The position numbers and the translations under genes are program-made. The notes under the pieces are model-generated. The model ran no database searches. It was not told the DNA's origin and worked only from the letters and a program-made list of their open reading frames with translations. From Gemmatimonadales bacterium (GTDB taxonomy: Bacteria > Gemmatimonadota > Gemmatimonadetes > Gemmatimonadales > GWC2-71-9), in contig DASYCE010000006.1 of NCBI GenBank assembly GCA_036500345.1, positions 1-64,000 on the forward strand: 64,000 bases of DNA. Direction: 5' to 3'. How positions within the stretch are numbered: the stretch's first letter is position 1; the number at the start of each line of letters is the position of its first letter. Positions 7,992-16,939 of this stretch are shown in pieces.

Positions 7992-9523
7992 GGCGCGTTG
8001 CGGCGGCGATTCTCCTGCTGTCGTTCGCTGCCGCACGACCGGTGCGCGCACAGGGGTCGTACGAAGAGCTGCAGCGCTTCTCGGACGTGCTGAATCACGT
8101 GCGGAGCAACTACGTCGATTCGACGACGTACCGGCAGCTGCTCCACGCCGCGATCGATGGCATGCTCCGGTCGCTCGACCCGCACAGCTGGTACATGAGC
8201 AGCGAAGACAATGCGCGATTCAACGCGCTGGAGCGTGGCGAACTTGCCGTGACCGGCGTCTCGCTCGAACTCGCCGATGGTGTCGCGACGGTGTTGAGTG
8301 TCTCCGACGGATCGCCGGCCGATCGCGCAGGAATCCGCCCCGGCGACCGCGTCGTGAGGATCGACGGCGTGCCGACGGCGGGACTCACCGCGCGCGCGAT
8401 TGCGCTGCGGCTCGCCGGCGACAAGGGGACGAAGGTACGCGTCGAAGTCGAGCGTGGCCCGCGTCTCGAGCCCGATTCAGTGAGCGTGTCGGTGAAGCGC
8501 GAGATGCCGAAGCCGGCGAACTTTGTCTCCGAAACACTGATGGTCGACTCGGTCACCGGCTACCTCAAGCTGTCCGAGTTCGGCGAGAAGGCGGCGACGC
8601 AGGTGCACGACGCCGTCAAGAGCCTCCGGGGCCGCGGCGCCAAGCGCCTGATCCTCGACTTGCGCGGCAATCCCGGCGGGATCGTCACCGAAGCGGTCGA
8701 CATGGCCGGCGAATTCCTCCCGGCGAAGTCGCTCGTCTTCTCCACCCGCGGCCGCCAGCAATCGGTCAACAAGGAGTACCGCACCAGCAGCGACGGCGAC
8801 TTCGAACAGATGCCGATGGTGGTGCTGATCGATCAGGGAAGCGCCAGTGCCGCCGAAGCGCTCACCGGCTCGCTGCAGGACAACGACCGCGCCATCGTCG
8901 CGGGCCGGCGGAGCTTCGGGAAGGCGCTGATGCAGACCGGCTTCCTCGTCCCCGACGGTTTCGTCGAACTCACGGTTGGGCATGTTCTTTCGCCGAGTGG
9001 ACGATATATCCAGCGACCATACACCGGGCTGCAGCTCGAGCAGTACTACGCCTTCGCCGGGGACTCGGCCTGGCAGGACACCACCCGGATCTTCCACACC
9101 GTGCACGGACGGCCGGAAAAGGGCGGCGGCGGGATCGCCCCCGATGTCGCGCTGCCGCCACCGCCCGGAGCGCCACGATGGTGGACCGTCGCGGCCGACA
9201 GCGGCTGGGATCGTGCCATCGCCGACAGTGTTGCCAACACGCTCGGAAGTGCGCCGGCCGATCGCGCGGCATGGCTTGCCGATTCGTCGAGATGGAACGA
9301 TCGCGTCCTCCTCCCCTTTCTCGGGCGGGTACGCGCACGACTGGCGATCGCTGCGGCGGTCGACGCGCCCTCGCGCGCCGCGATGTCGCGACGTCTCGCG
9401 GCCGATGTTGCGACGGTCCGGTGGAACGAGGAGGCCGGTCGAGAACTCTCGATCAGGAATGACCCCGACGTGATCGCGGCGCGGGGACTCTTCGCCCGGA
9501 GTGCGGCGATTCTCGGACACTAG
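7988..9523 (+). CDS. S41-family C-terminal processing protease with PDZ domain
   Basis: Periplasmic tail-specific serine protease of 511 residues. After a short signal sequence ending near ARPVRAQG there is an N-terminal helical segment, a PDZ domain (about 85-170, with the [13 protein letters not shown] loop) and the S41 core. The core shows LRGNPGG at 225-231, the catalytic serine in GSASAAE (S285) and the catalytic lysine in SFGKALMQ (K312). The C-terminal 130 residues are a family-variable extension. The GTG start overlaps the TPR gene. A 6-bp-stem hairpin (9543-9557) lies 20 nt past the stop. Confidence 0.94.
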   Translation: MRRVAAAILLLSFAAARPVRAQGSYEELQRFSDVLNHVRSNYVDSTTYRQLLHAAIDGMLRSLDPHSWYMSSEDNARFNALERGELAVTGVSLELADGVATVLSVSDGSPADRAGIRPGDRVVRIDGVPTAGLTARAIALRLAGDKGTKVRVEVERGPRLEPDSVSVSVKREMPKPANFVSETLMVDSVTGYLKLSEFGEKAATQVHDAVKSLRGRGAKRLILDLRGNPGGIVTEAVDMAGEFLPAKSLVFSTRGRQQSVNKEYRTSSDGDFEQMPMVVLIDQGSASAAEALTGSLQDNDRAIVAGRRSFGKALMQTGFLVPDGFVELTVGHVLSPSGRYIQRPYTGLQLEQYYAFAGDSAWQDTTRIFHTVHGRPEKGGGGIAPDVALPPPPGAPRWWTVAADSGWDRAIADSVANTLGSAPADRAAWLADSSRWNDRVLLPFLGRVRARLAIAAAVDAPSRAAMSRRLAADVATVRWNEEAGRELSIRNDPDVIAARGLFARSAAILGH

Positions 9524-9542
9524 CCGCCTCACCCCGAGCTCA

Positions 9543-9557
9543 GCGTCCGCAGGACGC
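9543..9557 (+). terminator. Hairpin GCGTCC-GCA-GGACGC after the S41 protease gene
   Basis: Perfect 6-bp stem with a 3-nt loop, 20 nt after the stop. There is no T-tract, so factor-independent termination is doubtful. Flanking sequence (CACCCCGAGC ... GGGATGACA) resembles dispersed intergenic palindromes of high-GC genomes, but only one copy is present here. Confidence 0.3.
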
Positions 9558-9596
9558 CAAGCAAGGGATCGGGATGACATCTGCCCCCCGGCGGGG

Positions 9597-9604
9597 CATC
9601 TTTG
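9597..9604 (+). promoter_or_regulatory. CATCTTTG, Bacteroidota-like -7 element just before the ATG
   Basis: One mismatch to TAnnTTTG, ending 4 nt before ATG 9609. If functional, transcription would start at or next to the ATG, giving a leaderless mRNA for the E1 gene. No clear -33 TTG is visible. Confidence 0.3.
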
Positions 9605-9608
9605 GACC

Positions 9609-11726
9609 ATGGCCACCCGTACCCAGGCGCGCTCGCGCTCAGCGATCCGGCTCGAAAAGACCGAGCTCCTCGATCTCTACCGGCTGATGCTCCTCTCCCG
9701 CCGGCTCGACGACAAGGAAGTCCAGCTCAAGCGGCAGAATCGCATCTTCTTCCAGATCTCCAGCGCCGGCCACGAAGCGGTGACCGCCGCCGCCTCCAGG
9801 ATCTTCCGCCCCGGCCACGACTGGTTCTACCTCTACTATCGCGATCGCGCCCTCTGCCTCGGTCTCGGCATGACGGCGACCGAGCAGCTCCTCTCGGCGG
9901 TTGCCGCCGCCGATGATCCCAACTCCGGCGGCCGCCAGATGCCGTCGCACTGGGGGCACAAGGAACTCAACATCGTCAACGTGTCGAGTCCGACCGGGAC
10001 GCAGTTCCTCCAGGCGGTCGGCGCCGCCGAGATCGCGGTGCGCGCCCCGGCAAGCGACGCGACGCGCGACCTATCGGCGGGCGATGAAGTCGTGCTCTGC
10101 ACCGCGGGCGAAGGGACGACGAGCGAAGGCGAGTTCTGGGAATCGCTCAACACCGCCTGCAATCTCAAGCTGCCGATCGTCTATCTCATCGAGGACAACG
10201 GCTACGCGATCTCGGTCCCGGTGGAGGTGAACACCGCCGGCGGATCGATTTCGAAGCTGGTGCAGTCGTTCCCCAACCTCTTCATCCAGGAAGTCGACGG
10301 CTGCGATCCGGTCGCCTCGTACGACGTGATGCTCAAGGCGTTCGACCACGCCCGCACCCGCAAGGGGCCGGCGCTGGTGCACGCCAGGGTGATCCGCCCA
10401 TACTCGCATTCGCTGTCCGATGACGAAGTGGCGTACCGGCCGGCGTCCGAGCGCGAGGCCGACGCCGCGCGCGACCCGCTGCGCACCTATCCGGCCAAGT
10501 TGCTCGCTGACGGCATCGCCACCGAGGCGGAGCTGGAGCAGATCAGCAATGCGGTCAACGAGGAGATCGAGGTGGCGACGGGGATCGCACTCGCATCGCC
10601 GCAGCCGACCGCCGACACGATCTATCAGTATGTCTATTCTCCCGACGTCGATCCGACGGCGGAGCAGTTCGACACCGAGGACGACCCGCAGTCGACCGGC
10701 GAGCCGACCACGATGGTTGATCTCCTCAACACCTGCCTCAGGGACGAGATGGCGCGCGACCCGCGGATTCTCGTCTTCGGCCAGGACGTCGCCGACGCAT
10801 CGCGCGAGTCGAACCGCACGGCGGTGAAGGGGAAGGGCGGCGTCTTCAAGGTCACCTTCGGATTGCAGAACCAGTTCGGCGGGACGCGGGTATACAATTC
10901 GCCGCTCGCCGAGGCGAATATCATCGGCCGGGCGATCGGGCTCGCGACCCGCGGGATGAAGCCGGTCGTCGAGATCCAGTTCTTCGACTACATCTGGCCC
11001 GCCTACATGCAGCTCCGCAACGAGCTCGCGCTGCTCCGTTGGCGGAGCAACAACGCCAACGCAGCACCGGTGGTCGTACGTGTCACGTACGGCGGATACC
11101 TCAAGGGTGGCGCGGTGTATCACTCGCAGACCGGGGCGGCGATCTTTACCGGCGTGCCGGGGATCCGCGTCGTCTGTCCGTCGACGGCACTCGACGCCAA
11201 CGGACTGCTGCGCACCGCGATCCGCTGCGAGGACCCGGTCCTCTTCCTCGAGCACAAGCACCTCTACCGGCAGACATACAACAAGGGGAAGTACCCCGGA
11301 CCGAACTTCATGATCCCGTTCGGCAAGGCGCGGGTGGTGAAGGAGGGGCGCGATCTGACGGTGGTCACGTACGGCGCCGTGGTGCAGCGCGCATGGCAGG
11401 CCGCAAGGAATATCAAAGATGCCACGGGGCAGAGTGTCGAAGTGATCGACCTGCGGTCACTCAATCCGGTCGATTGGGACACGATCGCCGCGTCGGTGAA
11501 GAAGACCAGCCGCGTGATCGTGGCGTACGAGGATTCGCTGAGCTGGGGCTACGGCTCGGAGATCTCGGCGAAGATCGCGTCGGATCTGTTCGAGTATCTC
11601 GATGCGCCGGTCAAGCGCGTCGCGGCGACCGATACATTCGTGGCGTACGCGCCGGAGCTTGAGGATGTGATCCTGCCGCAGGTCGAAAGCCTCCAGGCCG
11701 CGATGGTCGAGGTTCTGAAATACTAG
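9609..11726 (+). CDS. Fused alpha/beta E1 component of a 2-oxoacid (probably branched-chain) dehydrogenase
   Basis: Thiamine-diphosphate enzyme that decarboxylates 2-oxoacids and loads the acyl group onto an E2 lipoyl domain. The 705-residue chain joins both E1 subunits. The alpha part (about 10-340) has the ThDP motif running from GEGTTSEG (167-174) to EDN (195-197). The beta part (about 368-705, starting [14 protein letters not shown]) has the GQDVA and transketolase-like C-terminal halves. An acidic linker near residues 350-367 connects them. Fused E1s of this layout occur in Bacteroidota and relatives. No E2 or E3 gene is in the window. Start ATG 9609 is preferred over 9501, which lies inside the S41 gene. 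Confidence 0.93.
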   Translation: MATRTQARSRSAIRLEKTELLDLYRLMLLSRRLDDKEVQLKRQNRIFFQISSAGHEAVTAAASRIFRPGHDWFYLYYRDRALCLGLGMTATEQLLSAVAAADDPNSGGRQMPSHWGHKELNIVNVSSPTGTQFLQAVGAAEIAVRAPASDATRDLSAGDEVVLCTAGEGTTSEGEFWESLNTACNLKLPIVYLIEDNGYAISVPVEVNTAGGSISKLVQSFPNLFIQEVDGCDPVASYDVMLKAFDHARTRKGPALVHARVIRPYSHSLSDDEVAYRPASEREADAARDPLRTYPAKLLADGIATEAELEQISNAVNEEIEVATGIALASPQPTADTIYQYVYSPDVDPTAEQFDTEDDPQSTGEPTTMVDLLNTCLRDEMARDPRILVFGQDVADASRESNRTAVKGKGGVFKVTFGLQNQFGGTRVYNSPLAEANIIGRAIGLATRGMKPVVEIQFFDYIWPAYMQLRNELALLRWRSNNANAAPVVVRVTYGGYLKGGAVYHSQTGAAIFTGVPGIRVVCPSTALDANGLLRTAIRCEDPVLFLEHKHLYRQTYNKGKYPGPNFMIPFGKARVVKEGRDLTVVTYGAVVQRAWQAARNIKDATGQSVEVIDLRSLNPVDWDTIAASVKKTSRVIVAYEDSLSWGYGSEISAKIASDLFEYLDAPVKRVAATDTFVAYAPELEDVILPQVESLQAAMVEVLKY

Positions 11727-12160
11727 GCGAGGCGGAGAGACCAACCGACCACTTCTCCGAACCGTTCTCGCGGACGCTGCGTCGCACCATCGGACTCGCG
11801 ATCGCGATCGGCGCGATCATCGCGCTGGTCCACCGCCGTCTCGCACTCTTCCCGCTCGGCGTCGAGTTCGCCCTCTGGTTCACCCTCGGTGGCCATTTCG
11901 TCGAACTCGTCTGCCGAAATCAGCTTCGCCCGCTGATCAGCAATCGCATCGTCGGATTCGTCGTGCGCGTCGTCGCCTGGTTCATCGGTGGATCGTTGCT
12001 CTACGCCGGCGCGATGGCGACGCGCGCGCTCTTCTTCCACCATCATCCGTCGACGATGCCGTGGTGGATCGGCGGTGTGGCATTCATCGCCGGAGAACTC
12101 CTGATCCACCTCCTCCTGCTCGCCCGCGGCGAGCCGAGCGTCTACAACTCGCACGGGTGA
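11720..12160 (+). CDS. Integral membrane protein, start unclear (possible AUA start)
   Basis: The open frame from 11663 to 12160 contains no ATG, GTG or TTG before GTG 11963. Yet the 80 codons before 11963 have strongly G/C-biased third positions and encode a clear membrane segment ([15 protein letters not shown]) and a second one containing [14 protein letters not shown]. With the two helices after 11963 this gives a four-helix protein of about 146 residues. The best initiation point by eye is ATA 11720, 7 nt after GAGG (11709-11712), overlapping the E1 stop. GTG 11963 would keep only half the protein. Function is unknown. Confidence 0.6.
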   Translation: MLGEAERPTDHFSEPFSRTLRRTIGLAIAIGAIIALVHRRLALFPLGVEFALWFTLGGHFVELVCRNQLRPLISNRIVGFVVRVVAWFIGGSLLYAGAMATRALFFHHHPSTMPWWIGGVAFIAGELLIHLLLLARGEPSVYNSHG

Positions 12161-12167
12161 GCGTCAG

Positions 12168-13553
12168 CTAGTGCCGCGCGTCGTAGCGCAGCACTCCCTG
12201 CGTTCCCGCAGTGAAGAGCGTGCTGCCGGCCGGCCGATAACGATTGACGTACGCGCTCCCGAGCGTCACCGGACTCCACGTCGCACCACCATTCGTCGTG
12301 GCAAACATCCCGGTGAAGAAGCCGCCGACCCACCCCACGTTGGCATCGAGGAATCCGATCCCCTGCAATCCGCCCGCGGGGAATCCTGTCTTACTTGTCC
12401 CCGTCGGTTGTCCGGTCGCGACGATCTCCACTGCCCAGGTCTCACCGCCATCTACCGACTTGAGCACGCGATAGGTGTCGTCGTCTGATTCGACCGCGAC
12501 ATAGATCACGTTGGCCGAAACAATGAAGATCTTCCACGCCCATCCAATTCCGGCAGCGTTGGTGAACACCGTGCGCCACGTCGCACCGCCATCGGTCGTC
12601 TTGAGCACCGTCGCGGGTCCGGTCGCCCTCCCGACTCCAATGCCGGCTCCGCCGATGAATCCGATCGACTCGTTGACGAAGGCGATATCGACCAGTCCCC
12701 CCATCAGCGCGCTGAGATTGGTGTACTGCCACGTCGCTCCGCCATCGGGGGACATGAAATAATCCGTCGCGCCGATGTAGCGACCCACGATGTGCACATG
12801 GTTGCCGACATGCGTCATCCCGCAGAAACCGACCGGCGTCCTGGGGAGTGTGGAGGTGACGTCGGTCCACGTCGTTCCCGCGTCGGTCGTCCTGAACAAC
12901 TTCCCCAGCAATGTTCCCGCGAAGCCGCGAGTGCTGTCGATGAAGTCGACGCTACGCAACAGGCCGAGGCCGCTCGCCTGCTGCGTCCATGTGGCGCCAC
13001 CGTCGGCCGTAGCGATGATGTCGCCCTGATCCGATACGACCCAGCCATGGAGCGAGTCGGGAAACGCCAGCCCCTCGTATTTCGACGTGATCGGCCGGCT
13101 GAGCACCAGTGTCCACGGCCCGAGTGCCGAGACTGTGTCGGCACCAGGGGGAGATGGCGGCAGGACCGGGAGGCGAACGGTGATCGTCACCGATCCGCTC
13201 TTCCCGTCGATCATCGCGGTCAACGTCGCCATTCCCGGCGCCTGGGCGGTCACCAGCCCGCTGTTGTCGACGGTCGCGACGGCCGGCTGCGAAGAGCTCC
13301 AGACGACGGTGTGGCCCGTGAGCGGATTGCCGACTGCGTCGCGCGGTGTCGCGGTCAACTTCAGCGTCTGCTGCGGTACCACGATGACGGCGGTCGTCGT
13401 GAGCGCGATGTCGGCGACGGCACTTGATCCGGGCCCGGTCGAATCGCGTCCCTCGCATGTGGCCTGCGTCAACACGGCGGCGACGAGGATCAGGTCTCTC
13501 GCGCGACGACCGGTGCTGGTGGCACCAAGCCTGAAACGGGCGGATCGCATCAC
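12168..13553 (-). CDS. Lipoprotein with Ig-like domain and Asp-box (BNR/YCF48-like) beta-propeller
   Basis: A 461-residue exported protein. The N-terminus is basic and hydrophobic and ends in a lipobox-like TQATC, so it is probably lipid-anchored. Residues about 45-130 form a bacterial Ig-like (Big_2) domain, with the typical pattern of substitution and VATVDNSGLVTA. The rest is a propeller with at least six Asp-box repeats of the form D-G-G-A-T-W (TADGGATW, TTDAGTTW, SPDGGATW, TTDGGATW, SVDGGETW, TTNGGATW), as in photosystem-assembly YCF48-like and sialidase-type folds. Such proteins are usually surface binding or assembly factors; no catalytic residues are evident. It converges on the membrane-protein gene. 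Confidence 0.85.
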   Translation of the reverse strand: MMRSARFRLGATSTGRRARDLILVAAVLTQATCEGRDSTGPGSSAVADIALTTTAVIVVPQQTLKLTATPRDAVGNPLTGHTVVWSSSQPAVATVDNSGLVTAQAPGMATLTAMIDGKSGSVTITVRLPVLPPSPPGADTVSALGPWTLVLSRPITSKYEGLAFPDSLHGWVVSDQGDIIATADGGATWTQQASGLGLLRSVDFIDSTRGFAGTLLGKLFRTTDAGTTWTDVTSTLPRTPVGFCGMTHVGNHVHIVGRYIGATDYFMSPDGGATWQYTNLSALMGGLVDIAFVNESIGFIGGAGIGVGRATGPATVLKTTDGGATWRTVFTNAAGIGWAWKIFIVSANVIYVAVESDDDTYRVLKSVDGGETWAVEIVATGQPTGTSKTGFPAGGLQGIGFLDANVGWVGGFFTGMFATTNGGATWSPVTLGSAYVNRYRPAGSTLFTAGTQGVLRYDARH

Positions 13554-13634
13554 GGCCCCCGCGGCGTATGGGAGGTGGATCGGGTGGAAGAATCTACGCC
13601 TGATTCCGGAACCGGGGTTTCGCTATTCTTCTGG

Positions 13635-14609
13635 ATGCTCCGTCCATACCAGTTGTTGATGGCGTCACTCGTCATCGCGGTCCCCGCCGGCGCCCAGTCG
13701 GCCGACACCGTTCGCGTCGCGTATTCGGCGGCGCGCTGCTCCAGGTGCGCCAAGTGGAACCAGCCGCACGCGCCGTTTCGCATCTTCGCGAACACCTGGT
13801 ACGTCGGCACCGACGGTCTGTCGTCGATCCTGATCACCTCGCCCAGGGGACACATCCTGATCGACGGGGCTCTCGCGATGTCGGCGCCGTTGATCGTCGC
13901 CAACATCCAGGCCCTCGGCTTCCGGATCGAGGATGTGAAGCTCCTCCTCAATTCGCACGACCACAGCGATCACGCCGGTGGTCTCGCCGAACTGGCGCGA
14001 TTGTCCGGCGCACGCGTGGCGGCGAGCGCCCGGAGCGCGCCGACCCTCGAACGCGGTCAGTCCGATCCGAGCGACCCGCAATACGGTGTGGTCCTTCCGT
14101 ACCCACCGGTGCATGTCGACCAGATCGTCCACGACGGGCAGAAACTTCACGTGGGCCCGCTGACCATCACGGCGCATCTCACGCCGGGACACACGCCCGG
14201 GGGAACGAGCTGGAGCTGGCGGTCGTGCGATACGACGAGCGGGCCGGTCGGTCAACTGCGCGGCCAGCCGCCGCTTCGCTCTGGACAAGGCCACTGTGTC
14301 GACATCGTGTATGTCGACAGCCAGTCACCGGCGTCCGACGACGATTTCCTCTACACCCGAAGCACGGCTTACCCCAACGCCATCCAGGATTTCGAGCACG
14401 GGCTGGCGCTGCTCGACCATCTGCCGTGCGATATCCTCCTCACGCCGCATCCCGAGGCGTCGGATTTCTGGCACCGGATCGCCCTCCGCGACAGCGGCGA
14501 TACCTCAGCCTTGATCGACCGATCCGCGATGGCGAAGTTTGTCGCGAATGCGCGGAACGATGTCGCTCAGCGCGTCTTGCGCGAAGAGAAGGGAAGGGTT
14601 GCTCCGTGA
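13635..14609 (+). CDS. Subclass B3-type metallo-beta-lactamase
   Basis: Periplasmic zinc hydrolase of 324 residues, with a signal peptide (MLRPYQLLMASLVIAVPAGAQ). The B3 layout is clear: PHAPFRIFANTWYVGTDGLSS near 44-64, GHILIDGAL, then H108-x-H110-x-D112-H113 (site 1 and 2 ligands), H186 in TPGHTPGG and H272 in LLTPHPEAS. All six B3 zinc ligands are therefore present, so it is probably active on beta-lactams, though some B3-like enzymes have other substrates. I chose ATG 13635 over the frame from 13575 because it begins the signal peptide. The stop overlaps the next ATG (TGATG). Confidence 0.9.
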   Translation: MLRPYQLLMASLVIAVPAGAQSADTVRVAYSAARCSRCAKWNQPHAPFRIFANTWYVGTDGLSSILITSPRGHILIDGALAMSAPLIVANIQALGFRIEDVKLLLNSHDHSDHAGGLAELARLSGARVAASARSAPTLERGQSDPSDPQYGVVLPYPPVHVDQIVHDGQKLHVGPLTITAHLTPGHTPGGTSWSWRSCDTTSGPVGQLRGQPPLRSGQGHCVDIVYVDSQSPASDDDFLYTRSTAYPNAIQDFEHGLALLDHLPCDILLTPHPEASDFWHRIALRDSGDTSALIDRSAMAKFVANARNDVAQRVLREEKGRVAP

Positions 14610-15100
14610 TGGCCACCGCATCGCCTGATCCCGGCTCTCCAGCGGCACGGCGCTCCGCCGAAGCGGCGTTGCGCACCGTGATCGCCAAACACGCGCCGGC
14701 ACATGCGCCGCTCATCGCCACCCTGCGCCGCGCGATCCGCAAACGCCTCCCGACAGCACACGAACTGATCTACGAGTACACCTCATGGCTGGCGATCTCG
14801 TATTCGCCGAATGATCACGGCTATGATGGCGTCCTGGCGATCCGCGCCGATGCCAAGGGCGTCGCGCTCTACCTGAGTCGTGGCAAGGAGCTGCCGGATC
14901 CCGAAAAGCTCTTGCGAGGGTCGGGGAAGCTGGTCCGCTTTGTGCCAATCGATAGCGCTGCCACCCTGCGGCGTCCCGCCGTCACGCGCTTGGTCGACGA
15001 AGCAATTGCCCGGAATCCGATCCCGTTCCCGCGCACCGGCACCGGATCGATCGTGATGCAGTCGGCATCAACCAAGCCCCGGCGCCGCAGCAAGTCCTGA
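14609..15100 (+). CDS. DUF1801-domain protein
   Basis: A 163-residue cytoplasmic protein. It shows the DUF1801 (YdhG-like) pattern: an N-terminal helix with LIATLRRAIRKRLPTAHELIYEY, a strand with WLAISYSP, GVLAIRADAKGVALYL and a basic tail ending PRRRSKS. The family's biochemical role is unknown. ATG 14609 overlaps the stop of the beta-lactamase gene (TGATG) and follows GGGAAGGG, so the two are translationally coupled. The following YdeI-type gene contains a related fold, so three co-directional genes form a small operon from 13635. Confidence 0.8.
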   Translation: MATASPDPGSPAARRSAEAALRTVIAKHAPAHAPLIATLRRAIRKRLPTAHELIYEYTSWLAISYSPNDHGYDGVLAIRADAKGVALYLSRGKELPDPEKLLRGSGKLVRFVPIDSAATLRRPAVTRLVDEAIARNPIPFPRTGTGSIVMQSASTKPRRRSKS

Positions 15101-15127
15101 CCACGACAGCGGGAGGATCAGTTCATC

Positions 15128-15691
15128 ATGGAGATGGCATACCGGGATCAGTGGAAAGGGGAGATCGCCGAGATGCGGCGCGTCCTCTCCGGCTTCGCGA
15201 TGAAGGAAGAGTGCAAGTGGGGAAAGCCCACCTACACCATCGACCGCAAGAACATCGTCATCATGCAGGGGTTCAAGGAGTATTTCGCCCTCGGCTTCTT
15301 CCAGGGCGCGCTGCTCAAGGACCCGAAGCATCTGCTGGTGCAACTCGGCCAGGTGCAGGCCGCGCGGGTGATGAAGTTCACCAGCGCGCGCGAGATCACG
15401 GCGAAGGCGGCGACGATCAAGGCGTACGTGCGTGAAGCGATCGCCGTCGAGAAGGCGGGACTCAAGGTCGAACGGAAGAAGACCTCCGACTTCCCGGTAC
15501 CCGACGAACTCACGGCGCGATTCCGGAAGGACGCGCGCTTCAAGCGTGCCTTCAACGCGCTGACACCGGGGCGGCAGCGCAGCTACCTCTACCACTTCGC
15601 CGGCGCGAAGCAGTCGGCGACGCGCACCTCACGCATCGAGAAGGCGATGCCGGCGATCTTCGCGGGGAGGGGATTTCTTGAGCGGCCGTAA
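15128..15691 (+). CDS. YdeI/OmdA-family protein
   Basis: A 187-residue soluble protein with an N-terminal DUF1801-like half (KWGKPTYTI, FKEYFALGFFQGALLKDP) and the C-terminal YdeI segment (LTPGRQRSYLYHFAGAKQSATRTSRIEKAMP), where the SA/GAK...TR..RI pattern is diagnostic. Family members have been linked to bacteriocin or antimicrobial tolerance; the activity is not established. It is 27 nt downstream of the DUF1801 gene and overlaps the following membrane-protein gene by 14 nt. Its proximity to the B3 beta-lactamase hints at a shared envelope or antibiotic stress response, which is inference. Confidence 0.82.
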   Translation: MEMAYRDQWKGEIAEMRRVLSGFAMKEECKWGKPTYTIDRKNIVIMQGFKEYFALGFFQGALLKDPKHLLVQLGQVQAARVMKFTSAREITAKAATIKAYVREAIAVEKAGLKVERKKTSDFPVPDELTARFRKDARFKRAFNALTPGRQRSYLYHFAGAKQSATRTSRIEKAMPAIFAGRGFLERP

Positions 15692-16094
15692 CGCGAGCAC
15701 CATCGGCTTCCCGATCGCCTTCACCGCGGCGTCGGTCGCCAAGGGGATGGTGACGTCACTCGCCGGTGACGGCCGCCCGATCGGCACCGCCATCGCCGAC
15801 GCACTCGTCTGGGGAATCCCGCTCGCGCTCCTCGTCTGGCCGGCGCACGCGCTGGTCAATCGCTGGATGTCGCGCTTGTTCGGTCGATTCGAGATCGCGC
15901 AGCAGTTCTTCTACTCGGCGGTCATCGGCGTGATCGCGTTCTGTGCGCCGCTGGTTGCGGGGACGCTGATCCCGATCCAGACCTCCGGTGTGACGGTGGT
16001 CGGCGTCGGTGCGACCTACTGGGTTGCGGCGGCGATCTTCACCGTCGTGCCGTTTCTGGTGTGGGGGCGGCGGCGGATCGTCGCGCAGGACTGA
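15678..16094 (+). CDS. Small integral membrane protein
   Basis: A 138-residue hydrophobic protein starting at TTG 15678 after a strong GGGGAGGGG Shine-Dalgarno, overlapping the YdeI-type gene by 14 nt. Three to four membrane helices are visible: an early one in IGFPIAFTAASVAKG (weak), IADALVWGIPLALLVWPAHALV, FFYSAVIGVIAFCAPLVAGTLIP and YWVAAAIFTVVPFLVWG, followed by a basic cytoplasmic tail. No family is recognised. It is the last gene of the beta-lactamase/DUF1801/YdeI run; after it comes a 107-bp gap with the BrnTA promoter. Confidence 0.7.
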   Translation: MSGRNASTIGFPIAFTAASVAKGMVTSLAGDGRPIGTAIADALVWGIPLALLVWPAHALVNRWMSRLFGRFEIAQQFFYSAVIGVIAFCAPLVAGTLIPIQTSGVTVVGVGATYWVAAAIFTVVPFLVWGRRRIVAQD

Positions 16095-16172
16095 CTGGTC
16101 GGCCCCTGATCGCAGGACTCTTCGCCAGTCGTTGATCCGCAGTTGATCGTCACGGCGATCTTTCCCTCTGCC

Positions 16173-16192
16173 TTGACATCTGTATATACAGA
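16173..16192 (+). promoter_or_regulatory. BrnTA promoter region with a perfect 14-bp palindrome
   Basis: TTGACA at 16173-16178 is followed directly by the perfect palindrome TCTGTATATACAGA (16179-16192), and the BrnT ATG is at 16202. TATATA within the palindrome could act as the -10, giving a leader of about 7 nt; no Shine-Dalgarno is visible. Known BrnT/BrnA systems autorepress, so this is the likely operator. Confidence 0.6.
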
Positions 16193-16201
16193 ACCATATT
16201 C

Positions 16202-16498
16202 ATGCTCCAGTACTCATGGGACCCGGCCAAGAGCGCCGCGAACCTTCGACTCCGCGGATTCGACTTCGAATTCGCGGCCCGGATTTTCGAGGAGTTCACC
16301 GTACAGCGCGAGGACAGCCGCCGGGACTACGGCGAGCGACGGATTCTCGCGGTCGGATCGGTCGAGGGAATTGAGCTGACCGTGTGTTTCACCGATCGGT
16401 ATCGGACGGGCGGAGTTCTGACCCGCCGGATCATCTCAGCAAGACGGAGCAATCATCATGAGCGCCAAGCACACCGCGAAGCGGTCGAAGATCGATAA
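16202..16498 (+). CDS. brnT: BrnT-family ribonuclease toxin
   Basis: Type II toxin of 98 residues. The family's N-terminal signature is plain: SWDPAKSAANLRLRGFDFE, then a conserved F-E-E-F segment, ERRILAVG and a C-terminal strand with the RIISARR motif typical of BrnT, which folds like RelE and cleaves RNA. The ATG at 16202 matches the family N-terminus exactly, and no longer start is possible without entering the palindromic promoter. It overlaps the antitoxin gene by 41 nt, as usual in brnTA operons. The C-terminal tail (HHERQAHREAVEDR) is read in the overlap. Confidence 0.92.
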   Translation: MLQYSWDPAKSAANLRLRGFDFEFAARIFEEFTVQREDSRRDYGERRILAVGSVEGIELTVCFTDRYRTGGVLTRRIISARRSNHHERQAHREAVEDR

Positions 16499-16820
16499 GT
16501 CGCCGCGCGGACGCGCTGATCTCGCGCGGCTTCGTGCCATGAGCGAAGAGGAGATTGCGCGTAATGCGCCGCCGGAGCTGGCCGATCTTCCCAACGACTT
16601 CTGGGACAACGGCACGCTGGTGATGCCGATGATGAAAGAGGCGATTTCACTGCGAGTCGACGCCGATATACTCGAATGGTTCCGAAGCCTTGGCCCCAGA
16701 TATCAGACTCGGATGAACGCAGTGCTGCGCGCCTATATGTCCCACGCCCGCGGCCGAGCGCCGCGGGCACGAGCGGTCGCGGAGGCGGGGAGGCGCACGG
16801 GCAAGGGCAATTCCCGCTAG
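16458..16820 (+). CDS. brnA: BrnA-family antitoxin
   Basis: Antitoxin of 120 residues that neutralises BrnT and, with it, represses the operon. The N-terminal half is basic and acidic-linker-like, with SEEEIARNAPPELADLP and a DNxxLVMP segment near residue 50. The C-terminal half is the ribbon-helix-helix DNA-binding part: KEAISLRVDADILEWFRSLG followed by YQTRMNAVLRAYM, a standard RHH strand-helix-helix. A basic tail of about 30 residues rich in Arg and Ala extends beyond the usual end. Its presumed target is the 14-bp palindrome at 16179-16192. Confidence 0.9.
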   Translation: MSAKHTAKRSKIDKSPRGRADLARLRAMSEEEIARNAPPELADLPNDFWDNGTLVMPMMKEAISLRVDADILEWFRSLGPRYQTRMNAVLRAYMSHARGRAPRARAVAEAGRRTGKGNSR

Positions 16821-16939
16821 GGCAATTCCCCGAAACCTCCCGCCGCGCTACCTCGTCAGGTCTCCGTCACGCTCGACGATTCACCGACCATTGCAGTCCG
16901 ACCGATCCGGCTCAACGCCCATTTCCCGGAGCTGCACCG

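Noticed and set aside
9526-9580. Possible dispersed palindromic repeat (CACCCCGAGC ... GGGATGACA) after the S41 gene
   Set aside because: Resembles intergenic repeats of other high-GC genomes, but I found no second copy in this window, so it cannot be called a repeat family here.
16195-16200. CATATT as -10 with TTGACA at 16173 for brnT
   Set aside because: Spacing of 16 is fine, but transcription would then start downstream of the ATG that matches the family N-terminus; TATATA inside the palindrome fits better.
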